Part shown: positions 17,061 through 25,624 of the stretch, piece by piece
Layout of the letters: every line of letters begins with the position of its first letter
How positions within the stretch are numbered: the first letter of the stretch is position 1
Assembly (NCBI RefSeq): GCF_050389775.1
Contig: NZ_CP177144.1
Coordinates: forward strand, 3,224,001 to 3,288,000
Source of the DNA: Marinibacterium sp050389775
Lineage (GTDB): Bacteria; Pseudomonadota; Alphaproteobacteria; Rhodobacterales; Rhodobacteraceae
Reading direction: 5' to 3'
Length of the DNA stretch: 64,000 nt
The notes under the pieces: model-generated
What the model was told of the DNA's origin: nothing
Seen by the model: the letters and a program-made list of their open reading frames with translations, nothing else
Databases searched by the model: none
Position numbers and translations under genes: made by a program

Positions 17061-18155
17061 ATGAACCTGCGTAACCTGTTGAAACAAGTGGCCGCCGCCA
17101 GCGTGGCCGTGGGGCTGGCCAGCCAGTCGGCCCTGGCCTGTACCGGTATCCTGCTGCATGCCAAGGACGGCAGCACGATTGCCGCGCGCACCATGGAATT
17201 CGGCATCGATCTCGAATCCGACCTGGTGGCCGTGCCGGCGGGCACCAAGCTGGAGACCCTGTCGCTGAACCCCAAGGAAAAGGGCTTTGACTACGAGGCC
17301 AAGTACGGCTTTGTCGGGGCCAACGGCTTTGACATGCCGGTGGTTGTCGACGGGATCAATTCCGAAGGGCTTTATGCCGGGATCTTCTTCTTTGCCGGCT
17401 CAGCCGTCCTGCAGGACCTGACCGCAGAGAACCAGGACCATGCGGTGTCGTCCGAGGAATTCGCCACCTGGGCGCTGAGCCAGTTCGCCACCGTCGCCGA
17501 GGTCGAGGCCGCGCTGCCCGACATTGCCGTCGTGGGCACCGATATCGAGGCGCTCGGCGGGCCGGCCCCGGTACATTACGCGCTGACCGATGCCACCGGC
17601 GCGTCCATCGTGGTGGAATATGCGGCCAACGGGCTGACGGTGCACAAGAACACGGTCAACGCGGTGACCAACAACCCGACCTATGACTGGCACCTGACCA
17701 ACCTGCAGAACTACATCGGGCTGAGCGTGCAGAACCACGAGGAAATGACCGTGGGCAGCCAGGTGCTCAAGCCCTTCGGCCAGGGTACGGGCATGGCCGG
17801 CCTGCCCGGCGATTTCACCTCGCCGTCGCGCTTCGTGCGGGCCGCGGCCTTTGCCAACGGCGCCCTGCCGTCTGACACCGGCGCCGAAGCGGTGTTCCAG
17901 GCCTTCCACATCCTGAACAATTTCGACATCCCCAAGGGCGCGATCCGCGAGGACGGCCAGACCGGCGAGATCTATGATTACACGATGTGGACGGCGGCGT
18001 CCGACCTGAAGAACAAGGTCTATTACATCAAGACCTATGACGGCCAGGCCATCGAAAGCCTGGACGTGATGCAGGTGCTCGACGGGCTGGACGCGCCCAA
18101 GGCCATCAAGCTGGACCATGAGTTCGAGATCATGGACCGGACGGCCAAGTTCTGA
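17061..18155 (+). CDS. Secreted choloylglycine hydrolase family (Ntn) amidase
   Basis: A 364-residue N-terminal-nucleophile hydrolase of the bile salt hydrolase/penicillin V acylase family, acting on linear amide bonds. Residues 1-26 form a signal peptide ending SALA, so cleavage would expose Cys27 (CTGILL), the family nucleophile. Other family residues are ARTMEFG near 44-50, NNPTYDW near 204 and PSRFVRAAAF near 255. Gram-negative members of this clade often cleave acyl-homoserine lactones or penicillin V; that is family knowledge, not shown here. The ATG at 17061 has CGGAG upstream. A strong terminator follows at 18244. Confidence 0.9.
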   Translation: MNLRNLLKQVAAASVAVGLASQSALACTGILLHAKDGSTIAARTMEFGIDLESDLVAVPAGTKLETLSLNPKEKGFDYEAKYGFVGANGFDMPVVVDGINSEGLYAGIFFFAGSAVLQDLTAENQDHAVSSEEFATWALSQFATVAEVEAALPDIAVVGTDIEALGGPAPVHYALTDATGASIVVEYAANGLTVHKNTVNAVTNNPTYDWHLTNLQNYIGLSVQNHEEMTVGSQVLKPFGQGTGMAGLPGDFTSPSRFVRAAAFANGALPSDTGAEAVFQAFHILNNFDIPKGAIREDGQTGEIYDYTMWTAASDLKNKVYYIKTYDGQAIESLDVMQVLDGLDAPKAIKLDHEFEIMDRTAKF

Positions 18156-18243
18156 TCGCGGGCCCATCGCCACGGCCCCGCGTGGTCCGGGTCTTTGACT
18201 TGATGAGTTGAATGCCTGGTCCCCGGAGCGGGCTGATCGAACG

Positions 18244-18277
18244 AACACCCTCGCAGGTTTCTGCGAGGGTGTTTTCG
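18244..18277 (+). terminator. Rho-independent terminator
   Basis: A perfect 13-bp stem (AACACCCTCGCAG with CTGCGAGGGTGTT) and GTTT loop followed by TTCGTTT. This is the strongest factor-independent terminator in the window and lies about 90 bp after the choloylglycine hydrolase gene. Confidence 0.85.
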
Positions 18278-18401
18278 TTTGGCATGCCAGCTGTGCGATC
18301 AGGCCGGGCGGGCGCCGGAGTGATGCACAGGCGGGATGCGCGGCAGATCGCGGCGCAGGCATAGACTTGCGCCGGGGGCGGGCACATCCGAAGGTGCCGC
18401 C

Positions 18402-19691
18402 ATGGCATCCGACCTGGACTTCTCCTTTTCTGCGCTGAACGATCCGGCGAAACGGCACATCCGCGTGTTTCAGCTTCACCAGTTCCTAGATCGGTTCGCG
18501 ATGGGCCTGACGGTTGCCGTTGTGGCCCTGGCCTTGACCGATCGCGGCATGGACCTGTTTCAGATCTCGCTGCTGTTCGGGATCTATTCGTTGACGACCA
18601 TGATGATGGAGCTGCCCTTCGGCGGGTTGGCCGATGCCATCGGGCGCAAGCCGGTGTTCCTGGCCGCCGTTGTTGCCAGCGTGACCTCTCTTGCACTGTT
18701 TCTGGCGACCAGCGATTTCCGCGTTCTCGCCCTGTCCTTTGCCTTTATCGGGTTCGGGCGGGCCTTGCGGTCGGGCACGCTGGACGCCTGGTTCGTCGAA
18801 ACCTTCCGGGCCGCCGCTCCCAATGTCGATGTCCAGCCCGCCCTGGCCAAGGCGCAATGGGCCAATGCCATGGGCCTGGCCATCGGGGCCGTGCTGGGCG
18901 GGCTTCTGCCCGATCTCCTTGGTCCGGCAGCCGTGACCCTGGGGTTCAGCGCCTATGACGTGTCCTATGCCGCCAGCCTGGCCGTGATGATCGGGGTCTT
19001 TGTCTACACCCTGGTCTGGATCGTCGAAGCCCCTCGCCCGCTGAACCCCCGCGCCCTGCGACAGGGCTTTGCCTCGGTCCCGCAGGTGATCAGGGAGGCC
19101 GGTCTCCTCGCCCTGAGACATCCCGCCCTGTCGATGCTGCTGGCCGCCCTGGCGTTCTTCCTGATGGCGACCAATCCGGTCGAGGTGATCTGGCCGACCC
19201 ATGCCAAGCCCATGCTGGAGGACGGCCATGCGAACACGGTCATCGGCATCCTGACAGCGGGCTATTTCTTTTCGATTGCCTTCGGCGCGTCGCTGTCGCC
19301 GCGGATCAGCCGGCTGTTCGGGCGGCGGCATGCGGTGACACTTGCGGCGGCCTTTACCGTCCTGGCCGGCGTTCAGATCGCGCTGGCCCTGCAGGGCGGC
19401 ATCGCCGGTTTCGTGGTGATGTTCCTGCTCTATTCGGTTGTGCTCGGCATTTGCGAGACCCCGGCCAGCAGCATCCTGCACAGATGTGTCGAAGACCGTC
19501 AGCGGTCGACCATGCTGTCCCTGCGCTCGCTGATCCAGCAGCTGGGGGCGGCCCTTGGCCTTGTCCTGGCCGGGGCCATAGCCGAGGTCCATTCCACGCC
19601 CGTGGCCTGGATCGTCGGCGCGGTGTTCCTGTTCATTGCCGTGATCCTGATCGCCATCCTTGCCAGGCGGCTTGCCGGCGGGGCTGGCTAG
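18402..19691 (+). CDS. MFS transporter
   Basis: A 429-residue major facilitator superfamily protein with about 12 predicted helices. The motif A loop between helices 2 and 3 reads GGLADAIGRKPVFLAA. In the middle HALRSGTLDAWF-like sequence (GRALRSGTLDAWFVETF) recalls a small subgroup of MFS proteins of unknown substrate, and the second half has the related SPRISRLFGRRHAV loop. The chosen ATG at 18402 follows AAGGTG; the frame extends upstream to 18336 through a basic region that is less likely to be translated. It converges on the HhH-protein gene. Confidence 0.88.
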   Translation: MASDLDFSFSALNDPAKRHIRVFQLHQFLDRFAMGLTVAVVALALTDRGMDLFQISLLFGIYSLTTMMMELPFGGLADAIGRKPVFLAAVVASVTSLALFLATSDFRVLALSFAFIGFGRALRSGTLDAWFVETFRAAAPNVDVQPALAKAQWANAMGLAIGAVLGGLLPDLLGPAAVTLGFSAYDVSYAASLAVMIGVFVYTLVWIVEAPRPLNPRALRQGFASVPQVIREAGLLALRHPALSMLLAALAFFLMATNPVEVIWPTHAKPMLEDGHANTVIGILTAGYFFSIAFGASLSPRISRLFGRRHAVTLAAAFTVLAGVQIALALQGGIAGFVVMFLLYSVVLGICETPASSILHRCVEDRQRSTMLSLRSLIQQLGAALGLVLAGAIAEVHSTPVAWIVGAVFLFIAVILIAILARRLAGGAG

Positions 19692-19842
19692 CGGCCGGTC
19701 TTTCGACGGGCCGCATCGGCAATTGGGAATCTGCGCCGGGCGCCCGGCCGCACGCGGGATGGGCCGCCCGGGCTAGGGGGCGCGACGCAGCCGGTTCCCC
19801 TTGCCGGTGAAGACGCGGCCGGGTTTCCTGCCGGTGGACGTG

Positions 19843-21279
19843 TCAGTCCTTGGCGGGCTTCTTTTTCTTCTTCTTGCCCCCGGCCTTGGCCTTGCGGGCC
19901 TCTTTATGGGCGTCCTTCTGGGCCTTGAGCTTGCGCGCGCCTTCCTTGCGGCGCTTGGCGGTGCCGGCCTTGTCCGAGAGTTTCTTGCGGGCCTTGGGGC
20001 CGGTGCCGTCGGGCGGCGGGTCGGCAGGCGTTTCCTTGGGGGGCGCATCCGGGGCTTCGGGCGGAATGTCGTCGGGGGCCTCGGGCGGTGGGGCGGCAGG
20101 GGTTTCGGTTGGGCTGTCGTCCGGTGTTTCAGGCGGGGTGTTGTCCGGAACTTCGGGCGGAGCGGCGGGCACCTCGGACGGGGTGGCTGGCGGCGTGTCG
20201 GCAGGATCGCCTGGCACCCCCGGGGGCACATCGGACGGCAATTCGGGCGGGATCGTCCCGGGCAGCTCGTCCGGGGCCGTGGGCGACGGCACCTCGACGG
20301 GCGGTGGGCCGTCGGGGGACGGGTCCTGCGGCTGGGGGATCTCTCGGGGCGCAGGCGGCGGCGTGGGATCGGCGGGCGGCTCGGGCTCGCCGGCGGGGCC
20401 CATGCGGCCGGGGATCATCCCCAGGTCGTGTTGCGCCTGTCCACCGGTCGCCGGGGGCTCGGCCCGAGCGGCGGGTTGCGGCGCGGGCGGTTCGGGTGCG
20501 GAGGCTGCGCTCGCCGGGGCCGGGGCGGCCCCCCTCGCCGCCTGCGCATCGCGCGGGGGCAGATGGCGGATCGTGCCGTTGTCGGGATCGGTCTCGATCT
20601 CGGTCACCCAGGTCATCGGACCGGGATGGATGAAGAACACGGGCGGCTCGCGGCGGCGGCGGGGCCTGTCGGGGGTCATGGCTGTCTCCTGCCGGGGGGG
20701 CGGATCATCGGGTGTGGCCGGGGGTGCGGGCATCGACGGCGGGGATGTGGGCGCCGTGGGACTGGCCGGCCGTGCATGCGGGGGCGCCGATGGTTGCGGT
20801 TGCGATGCGGACGGCTCGGGCACCAGCGCAGGGGGCGTTGGCTCGGCCACAGGCACGGGGGGCGTCGGCTCGGCCATCGGCGCGGGGGGCGTCGGCTCGG
20901 GCACCGGCACGGGGGGCGTCGGCTCGGGCACCGGCACGGGTGGCGTTGGCTCGGGCGCCCGTCGCGCGCGCCGTTTTCGCGGTTGCGGCGCGGGCCGGGC
21001 CTTTTGCACATCGGGCATGGGCGTTTCGGCGGGGCTTTCGGGTGGCGGCGAGGTGGCCTTGCGCCGGCGCCGGGCCGGGCGCGCAGGTGGGGCCGCGGGA
21101 TTGGCCAGGCGCTGGCGGGCCGTGTCGATCAGCTTTTGTGCCCGGCGTTCGCCGATCCCCGGAATGGCAAAGAGCCGCTCGACCGGCGCGGCTGCCAGGT
21201 CCTCGGCGGTGTCCAGCCCCAGGTCGCGCAGATACCGTTCCAGGACCGGCCCGATGCCGCCAATGTCGGACAGTTTCAC
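19843..21279 (-). CDS. Helix-hairpin-helix protein with long Pro-rich and Lys-rich tail
   Basis: A 478-residue mosaic. Residues 1-55 form a tandem helix-hairpin-helix unit (IGGIGPVLERYLRDLG and LFAIPGIGERRAQKLIDTA), a fold that binds DNA or mediates contacts. Residues about 105-160 are five near-identical PEPTPPVPV-type repeats. A short ordered insert (VFFIHPGPMTWVTEIETDPDNGTIRHL) is at about 215-245, followed by more Pro/Glu/Asp-rich repeats (PPEVPDNTPPETPDD) and a lysine-rich end (AGGKKKKKKPAKD). The order, the HhH start and an RBS-compatible ATG make this strand the real one; two equally long frames on the plus strand are glycine/arginine shadows of the repeats. Confidence 0.8.
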   Translation of the reverse strand: MKLSDIGGIGPVLERYLRDLGLDTAEDLAAAPVERLFAIPGIGERRAQKLIDTARQRLANPAAPPARPARRRRKATSPPPESPAETPMPDVQKARPAPQPRKRRARRAPEPTPPVPVPEPTPPVPVPEPTPPAPMAEPTPPVPVAEPTPPALVPEPSASQPQPSAPPHARPASPTAPTSPPSMPAPPATPDDPPPRQETAMTPDRPRRRREPPVFFIHPGPMTWVTEIETDPDNGTIRHLPPRDAQAARGAAPAPASAASAPEPPAPQPAARAEPPATGGQAQHDLGMIPGRMGPAGEPEPPADPTPPPAPREIPQPQDPSPDGPPPVEVPSPTAPDELPGTIPPELPSDVPPGVPGDPADTPPATPSEVPAAPPEVPDNTPPETPDDSPTETPAAPPPEAPDDIPPEAPDAPPKETPADPPPDGTGPKARKKLSDKAGTAKRRKEGARKLKAQKDAHKEARKAKAGGKKKKKKPAKD

Positions 21280-21590
21280 CGCTGAACTTCCTTTTCACCA
21301 CGTCCCGGCCCCCGGCCGCCGTGCTGGCAGCCCGTTTCCCTGTATAAACCGGGGTCGGATCAAGGCAAGCCGGGCCACCCTGCCCCGGGCCGATCCCCCG
21401 GCCGGTCGATGCGCCCCTGCCAGGAGAGAGGCAGTGACGCCCCCGGCGAAACGCGCGGTGCACCGGCCCGATGACGTCGGCCAACCGACACGCAACCCTC
21501 CACCAAACCGATCCCGACCTGCGGACATGACAAGGGGCGGCACGGGCCGCCCCCTGGCAGAAATCGTCGGGCATGCGGCCGGAAGCGCCG
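21280..21590. other. Gene-free gap between HhH and desaturase genes
   Basis: About 310 bp without a supportable gene. It should contain the promoter of the HhH-protein gene (minus). A hairpin at 21534-21553 (stem GGGGCGGC/GCCGCCCC, loop ACGG) 38 bp after the desaturase stop may end that transcript. Confidence 0.5.
21534..21553 (-). terminator. Putative terminator hairpin of the desaturase gene
   Basis: A perfect 8-bp GC stem with 4-nt loop, downstream of the minus-strand desaturase gene, followed on that strand by CTTGTC. The T-run is poor, hence low confidence. Confidence 0.4.
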
Positions 21591-22583
21591 TCACCCCGGC
21601 TGGGCCACCCGTTCGGATGCCCGGGCCGCCGGGAAGGGCACCAGCCGCTCGCTTTCCTCGTCCCAGAGCTTGAGATGCATGGCGTAGAGCGCCTCTTTGA
21701 ACTTGATCCGGCGCAGGCCCATCTCTTCGGGGATGGCATAATGGCACTGGCGCAGGCGATAGCTGGGGATGCGCGCGTTGAAATGGTGGATGTCGTGCAG
21801 GGTGATGTTGGCCACCATGAAATCGAAGAACCAGCCGAAATCCAGGCAGGACGAGCCCTGCAGCGCGGCGACCTGCGGATCAAGGTCGGGCCGGCGGTCC
21901 CAGTAGGTGTCTTCGAAATTGTGCTGCAGGTAGACCAGCCAGACGCCGAACATGCCCCCGGCATAAGACGAGCCCAGCCAGACCCAGATGCCCGTCCAGC
22001 CGAACAGCAGGTAGATCACCCCGGCCCAGGCCAGAACGGCGAGATTGTGCAGCACCACGCCCTTGACGCCGAATTGCGCGGCGTTCTTGGGCCAGCGGTA
22101 GCGGAAGAAATAGGTGAACAGCGCGCCCAGCGGGATCAGCACCAGCGGGTTGCGATACAGCCGGTAGCCCAGACGTTCCCAGAACCCGGCGGCATTCCAT
22201 TCCTTGACGGTCATCGTGTGGATCTCGCCGGTCTCGCGGTGATCGAGATTGCCGATGAAGCCGTGGTGCATGTTGTGATTCTGCTTCATCGCCTCGAAAG
22301 GCGCGAAGGTGAAGACCGACAGGGCATGCCCGGCCAGCTCGTTCTGCTTGCGGGTCTCGAAAAGCGAGTGATGGCCGGTGTCATGCTGCAGGACATAAAG
22401 TCGCACCGCCGCCAGGCCCATGACCGCGCCCATCGGCACCAGGATCCACCAGGTCGAGACGTAATGCACGGCCAGGTAGAAAGCAGTGAAATAGACCGCG
22501 AAGGTGCCGAAATAGCTCAACGCCGCCAAGCGGTTGTCCTTTTCGACATATTTCCGGGTGTGGGCTCTGATATCCATGGACAT
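21591..22583 (-). CDS. Membrane fatty acid desaturase
   Basis: A 330-residue membrane di-iron desaturase that introduces a double bond into a fatty acyl chain (or hydroxylates it). The three histidine boxes are present: His67/71/72 (HDTGHH), His103/106/107 (HNMHH) and HDIHH near residue 262. Two pairs of membrane helices lie between them. AAGGAG is 9 nt before the ATG at 22583; a second in-frame Met two codons on is also possible. The AT-rich leader (22588-22740) contains inverted repeats that could bind a regulator. It resembles the DesA/omega-type family rather than beta-carotene hydroxylases, but the exact substrate is not certain. Confidence 0.9.
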   Translation of the reverse strand: MSMDIRAHTRKYVEKDNRLAALSYFGTFAVYFTAFYLAVHYVSTWWILVPMGAVMGLAAVRLYVLQHDTGHHSLFETRKQNELAGHALSVFTFAPFEAMKQNHNMHHGFIGNLDHRETGEIHTMTVKEWNAAGFWERLGYRLYRNPLVLIPLGALFTYFFRYRWPKNAAQFGVKGVVLHNLAVLAWAGVIYLLFGWTGIWVWLGSSYAGGMFGVWLVYLQHNFEDTYWDRRPDLDPQVAALQGSSCLDFGWFFDFMVANITLHDIHHFNARIPSYRLRQCHYAIPEEMGLRRIKFKEALYAMHLKLWDEESERLVPFPAARASERVAQPG

Positions 22584-22633
22584 TCATCCGGTCTCCTTAT
22601 GACCGCGTACCTGACACTTTACGTCAATTAAGC

Positions 22634-22730
22634 GCGGACCCTCGGTCCGCAAGGGGGCTGACGGGTGCCACGGGCGCTCTGAGGCCCAAGTGCCACAACC
22701 CGATTACACTCTTGTAACGATTTAGTAATC
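22634..22730 (-). promoter_or_regulatory. Inverted repeats upstream of the desaturase gene
   Basis: Three symmetric elements lie in the unusually AT-rich leader: GCGGACC-CTC-GGTCCGC (22634-22650), TTACA-CTCT-TGTAA (22704-22717) and a wider GATTAC/GTAATC pair (22702-22707 and 22725-22730). They are candidate operators of the desaturase promoter; the first could instead be a transcription attenuator. No regulator gene is adjacent. Confidence 0.35.
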
Positions 22731-22791
22731 TCTTTTCTGTCGACAACCGGACGTCACGGCAATCCCTCGCGCAGATCTGCATGGATGATGG

Positions 22792-23967
22792 TCAGAAGAG
22801 CCCCGGCCGGACCTTCCGCAGGCTGAGCGGACGGTAATTGGCATGGGCGGCGATGCGGGCGTCGACACTGGGCGACAGGGCATAGGGTTTGTCCAGTTGG
22901 GTACGCCATTCCAGGAACCGGGCCGGCGTCTTGTCCAGCTCGGTGTTCGAAAGAATATCCGTGGCGGCGGTGGGATCGGGCGCGACATCGGGCACCTGCA
23001 CCGCCGGATCCAGCCAGAGCCCGGCATTCACCGCACCGTCCAGCACCCATTGCAGGGTCACGGCCGACACCTTCCTCAGCTCTCCGTCGATGCCCGAACC
23101 GCCGATGGTCCCGTGATCGCCCGCGAACCACATCTGCTGATAGCGCCGGTCGGGCCGGATGTCGTCGGCACCCTGCCCCACCTTGCTGGACAGCGTGCCG
23201 AGGTTGTCCCACAGGGCCGGCGGATAGAACGCCCGCCGTTCGTCGACCGACACGGCATGGCGGGCCGAGCCGATCAGGCTGGACAGCTCGGTGTCGTGGA
23301 ATTCGTGGCGAAAGTTGATGATCTTGTCGAGCGATCCGGCGATGCGCTGGGGGATGCCAAGCGCGCCGACCGTGTCCCAGATGCCCAGGTAAGCGATACG
23401 CACCAGGGCCGCGCCGTCATCGCCCAGCGAGCGGCGCCAGGCCAGGTCGTCGGCCGAGGTGGCAAAGCCGGGCGACAGGCGACGGCGGGCCTCCTGGATA
23501 TGGCGCTTGTCGGGGCCGTTGTTCCTGCCCGGTTGCTTGTAGAGCCGGAAGGCGCGGTTGACGCTGCCCCGGGTGACGTCCGGGGGAAAGCCGGCCTTGC
23601 GGATCATGCCGGCCAGCGACCGGGCGGTATAGGCCCCGCGCGAGAACCCGAAGATGAAGATCTCGTCGCCCGGCGTGTACTGGCGGGCGAGCCAGGCATA
23701 GGCTTCCTTGATGCGCTGGTTCAGGCCCCAGCCAAAGGCACCGCCGCCGTATTTGTTGATGGTCTGGCCGATGACCGTGGCGAAATCGCCCTCGGTGCCG
23801 ACGCCGGGGAAATAGACCGAGACCTGGCCCGGCCCGGTGCGCATGTCCGGGTTTCCGGGGGCGTCATGGGGTGTGCCCGTGGCCCCGAACAGCTCGCAGA
23901 CATGGGTGGCCTCGGGGATCGCCATGTCGTTCCAGGTGCCGTCACAGAAGACCGCCAGCCGCGCCAT
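22792..23967 (-). CDS. DUF2235 alpha/beta-hydrolase (Tle1-like fold)
   Basis: A 391-residue DUF2235 protein. It begins LAVFCDGTWND, the family start, has PGVGTEG near residue 54, and carries the nucleophile elbow GFSRGAYTAR with Ser109. Downstream are GIWDTVGALG and the acid/His region near WFAGDHGTIGG (residue about 290), completing a likely Ser-Asp-His triad. The fold is shared with Tle1 phospholipase effectors of type VI secretion, but no T6SS or immunity gene is adjacent here, so I would not call it an effector. No signal peptide; it is probably cytosolic. Confidence 0.88.
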   Translation of the reverse strand: MARLAVFCDGTWNDMAIPEATHVCELFGATGTPHDAPGNPDMRTGPGQVSVYFPGVGTEGDFATVIGQTINKYGGGAFGWGLNQRIKEAYAWLARQYTPGDEIFIFGFSRGAYTARSLAGMIRKAGFPPDVTRGSVNRAFRLYKQPGRNNGPDKRHIQEARRRLSPGFATSADDLAWRRSLGDDGAALVRIAYLGIWDTVGALGIPQRIAGSLDKIINFRHEFHDTELSSLIGSARHAVSVDERRAFYPPALWDNLGTLSSKVGQGADDIRPDRRYQQMWFAGDHGTIGGSGIDGELRKVSAVTLQWVLDGAVNAGLWLDPAVQVPDVAPDPTAATDILSNTELDKTPARFLEWRTQLDKPYALSPSVDARIAAHANYRPLSLRKVRPGLF

Positions 23968-24103
23968 GTTCCCCCACCATCGTTAACCACTCCACCGACC
24001 GTAGGAAAACCGCCCAGTGCCGCCACGTCAAGACCATTGCGCGGCAGCCAGGTGCCGGCCCCGTGGGGGACCGGGCGACAGAGGATCACGGACCATGGCC
24101 GAA

Positions 24104-24131
24104 CGGCCGGGCGCAGCGATGCGCCCGGCCG
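24104..24131 (-). terminator. Hairpin after der
   Basis: A perfect 12-bp stem (CGGCCGGGCGCA with TGCGCCCGGCCG) and GCGA tetraloop, 12 nt after the der stop on the minus strand. Likely end of the bamB-der transcript. Confidence 0.6.
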
Positions 24132-24142
24132 CCCCGGCGGAT

Positions 24143-25576
24143 TTACTTGAGGTGCTTGCGCAGCTTGCTCGGCCCGGCCTTCTTGCGGCCCTTGTAGGGG
24201 TTCTTGTCCGATTGCGAGCGCAGGGTCAGGCGGATCGGCGTGCCCGGCATGTCGAAATCGTCGCGCAGCCCGTTGATCAGGTAGCGATTGTAGCTTTCGG
24301 GCATCTTGTCGGGATGCGAGCACATGACGACGAATCCCGGCGGCCGGGTCTTGGCCTGGGTCATGTAGCGCAGCTTGATCCGCTTGCCCTGCGGCGCCGG
24401 GGGCGGATGGGCCTCGACCATGCCGGTCAGCCAGCGGTTGAGCTGGGCGGTGGTGACGCGCCGGTTCCAGACGTCATAGGCCTTGAGGATGGCCGCGTTC
24501 AGCCGGTCGAGCCCGCGGCCCGTCTTGGCCGACAGCGTGACCAGCGGTGCGCCGCGCAGCTGGGGCAGCAGGTGTTCGAAGGCCTCGCGCAGGGCCTTCA
24601 GCTTGGCGTTCTTGTCGTCTTCGAGGTCCCATTTGTTGATCGCCACGACCACGGCCCGGCCCTCGCGGGCGGCCAGGTCGGCGATGCGCAGGTCCTGCTG
24701 TTCAAAGGGAATCGCGGCATCCAGCAGCACGACGACCACCTCGGCGAACTTGACCGCGCGCAGACCGTCGGAGACGGAGAGCTTTTCCAGCTTTTCCTGC
24801 ACCTTGGCCTTCTTGCGCATGCCGGCGGTGTCGAAGATCCGCATCGGGGTGCCCTGCCAGTCGATCTGCAGCGAGATGGCATCGCGAGTGATGCCGGCCT
24901 CGGGGCCGGTCAGCAGGCGGTCTTCGCCTAGGATCTTGTTGATCAGGGTCGACTTGCCGGCATTGGGCCGGCCCACGACGGCAACCTGGAGCGGCTTGTC
25001 CATCCCTGGCAGGACGGCCGCGCCGTCTTCGTCGACCTCGACATCGGTGACCGGCGCGGTCTCGGCGGCCTTTTCCTCGGCCGCGTCGGCATGGGGCATC
25101 AGCGCGGCATAGAGATCGGTCATGCCCTCGCCATGTTCGGCCGAAATGCGCAGGGGCTCGCCCAGGCCCAGTTCCCAGGCCTCGATCACGCCGGCATCGG
25201 CGGCAGCACCTTCGGCCTTGTTGGCGGCCAGGATGACGTGATCGGCCCGTTTGCGCAGGATGTCGGCAAAGACCCGGTCGGCGGGCGCCAGCCCGGTGCG
25301 CGCATCGACGACAAAGAGGCAGACATCGGCCATGTCCACCGCCCGTTCGGTCAGCTTGCGCATCCGGCCTTCAAGGCTTTCGTCGGTGGCCTCTTCCAGG
25401 CCGGCCGTATCGATGACGGTAAAGCGCAGGTCACCCAGCCGGGCCTCACCTTCGCGCAGGTCACGGGTCACACCGGGCTGGTCGTCGACCAGCGCAAGGC
25501 GTTTGCCGACGAGGCGGTTGAACAGGGTGGACTTGCCCACGTTGGGGCGTCCGACGATGGCGAGGGTCAGGGTCAT
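24143..25576 (-). CDS. der: Ribosome biogenesis GTPase Der (EngA)
   Basis: An essential double GTPase that helps mature the 50S subunit. The 477-residue protein has two G domains: first GRPNVGKST (residues 8-16) with DTAGLEE and NKAEG, second GRPNAGKST (about residue 203) with DTAGMRKK and NKWDLE. The C-terminal KH-like domain ends in a basic tail (YKGRRKKAGPSKLRKHLK). It starts 48 bp after bamB; the bamB-der pairing is conserved in proteobacteria. Confidence 0.98.
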   Translation of the reverse strand: MTLTLAIVGRPNVGKSTLFNRLVGKRLALVDDQPGVTRDLREGEARLGDLRFTVIDTAGLEEATDESLEGRMRKLTERAVDMADVCLFVVDARTGLAPADRVFADILRKRADHVILAANKAEGAAADAGVIEAWELGLGEPLRISAEHGEGMTDLYAALMPHADAAEEKAAETAPVTDVEVDEDGAAVLPGMDKPLQVAVVGRPNAGKSTLINKILGEDRLLTGPEAGITRDAISLQIDWQGTPMRIFDTAGMRKKAKVQEKLEKLSVSDGLRAVKFAEVVVVLLDAAIPFEQQDLRIADLAAREGRAVVVAINKWDLEDDKNAKLKALREAFEHLLPQLRGAPLVTLSAKTGRGLDRLNAAILKAYDVWNRRVTTAQLNRWLTGMVEAHPPPAPQGKRIKLRYMTQAKTRPPGFVVMCSHPDKMPESYNRYLINGLRDDFDMPGTPIRLTLRSQSDKNPYKGRKKAGPSKLRKHLK

Positions 25577-25624
25577 GGAACCGGCCGATAAGGGAACAGA
25601 CGCGCCCCTTACCCTATAACGGGC

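Noticed and set aside
18190..18280. tRNA or small RNA gene before the terminator
   Set aside because: No cloverleaf or T-loop consensus; only the terminator hairpin is convincing.
19801..21673. Two long plus-strand frames (494 and 607 codons)
   Set aside because: They mirror the Pro-rich repeats of the minus-strand HhH gene as Gly/Arg-rich runs and have no recognisable domain.
22792..23967. Type VI secretion phospholipase effector
   Set aside because: The DUF2235 fold fits, but no VgrG, PAAR, Tsi or other T6SS gene lies near.
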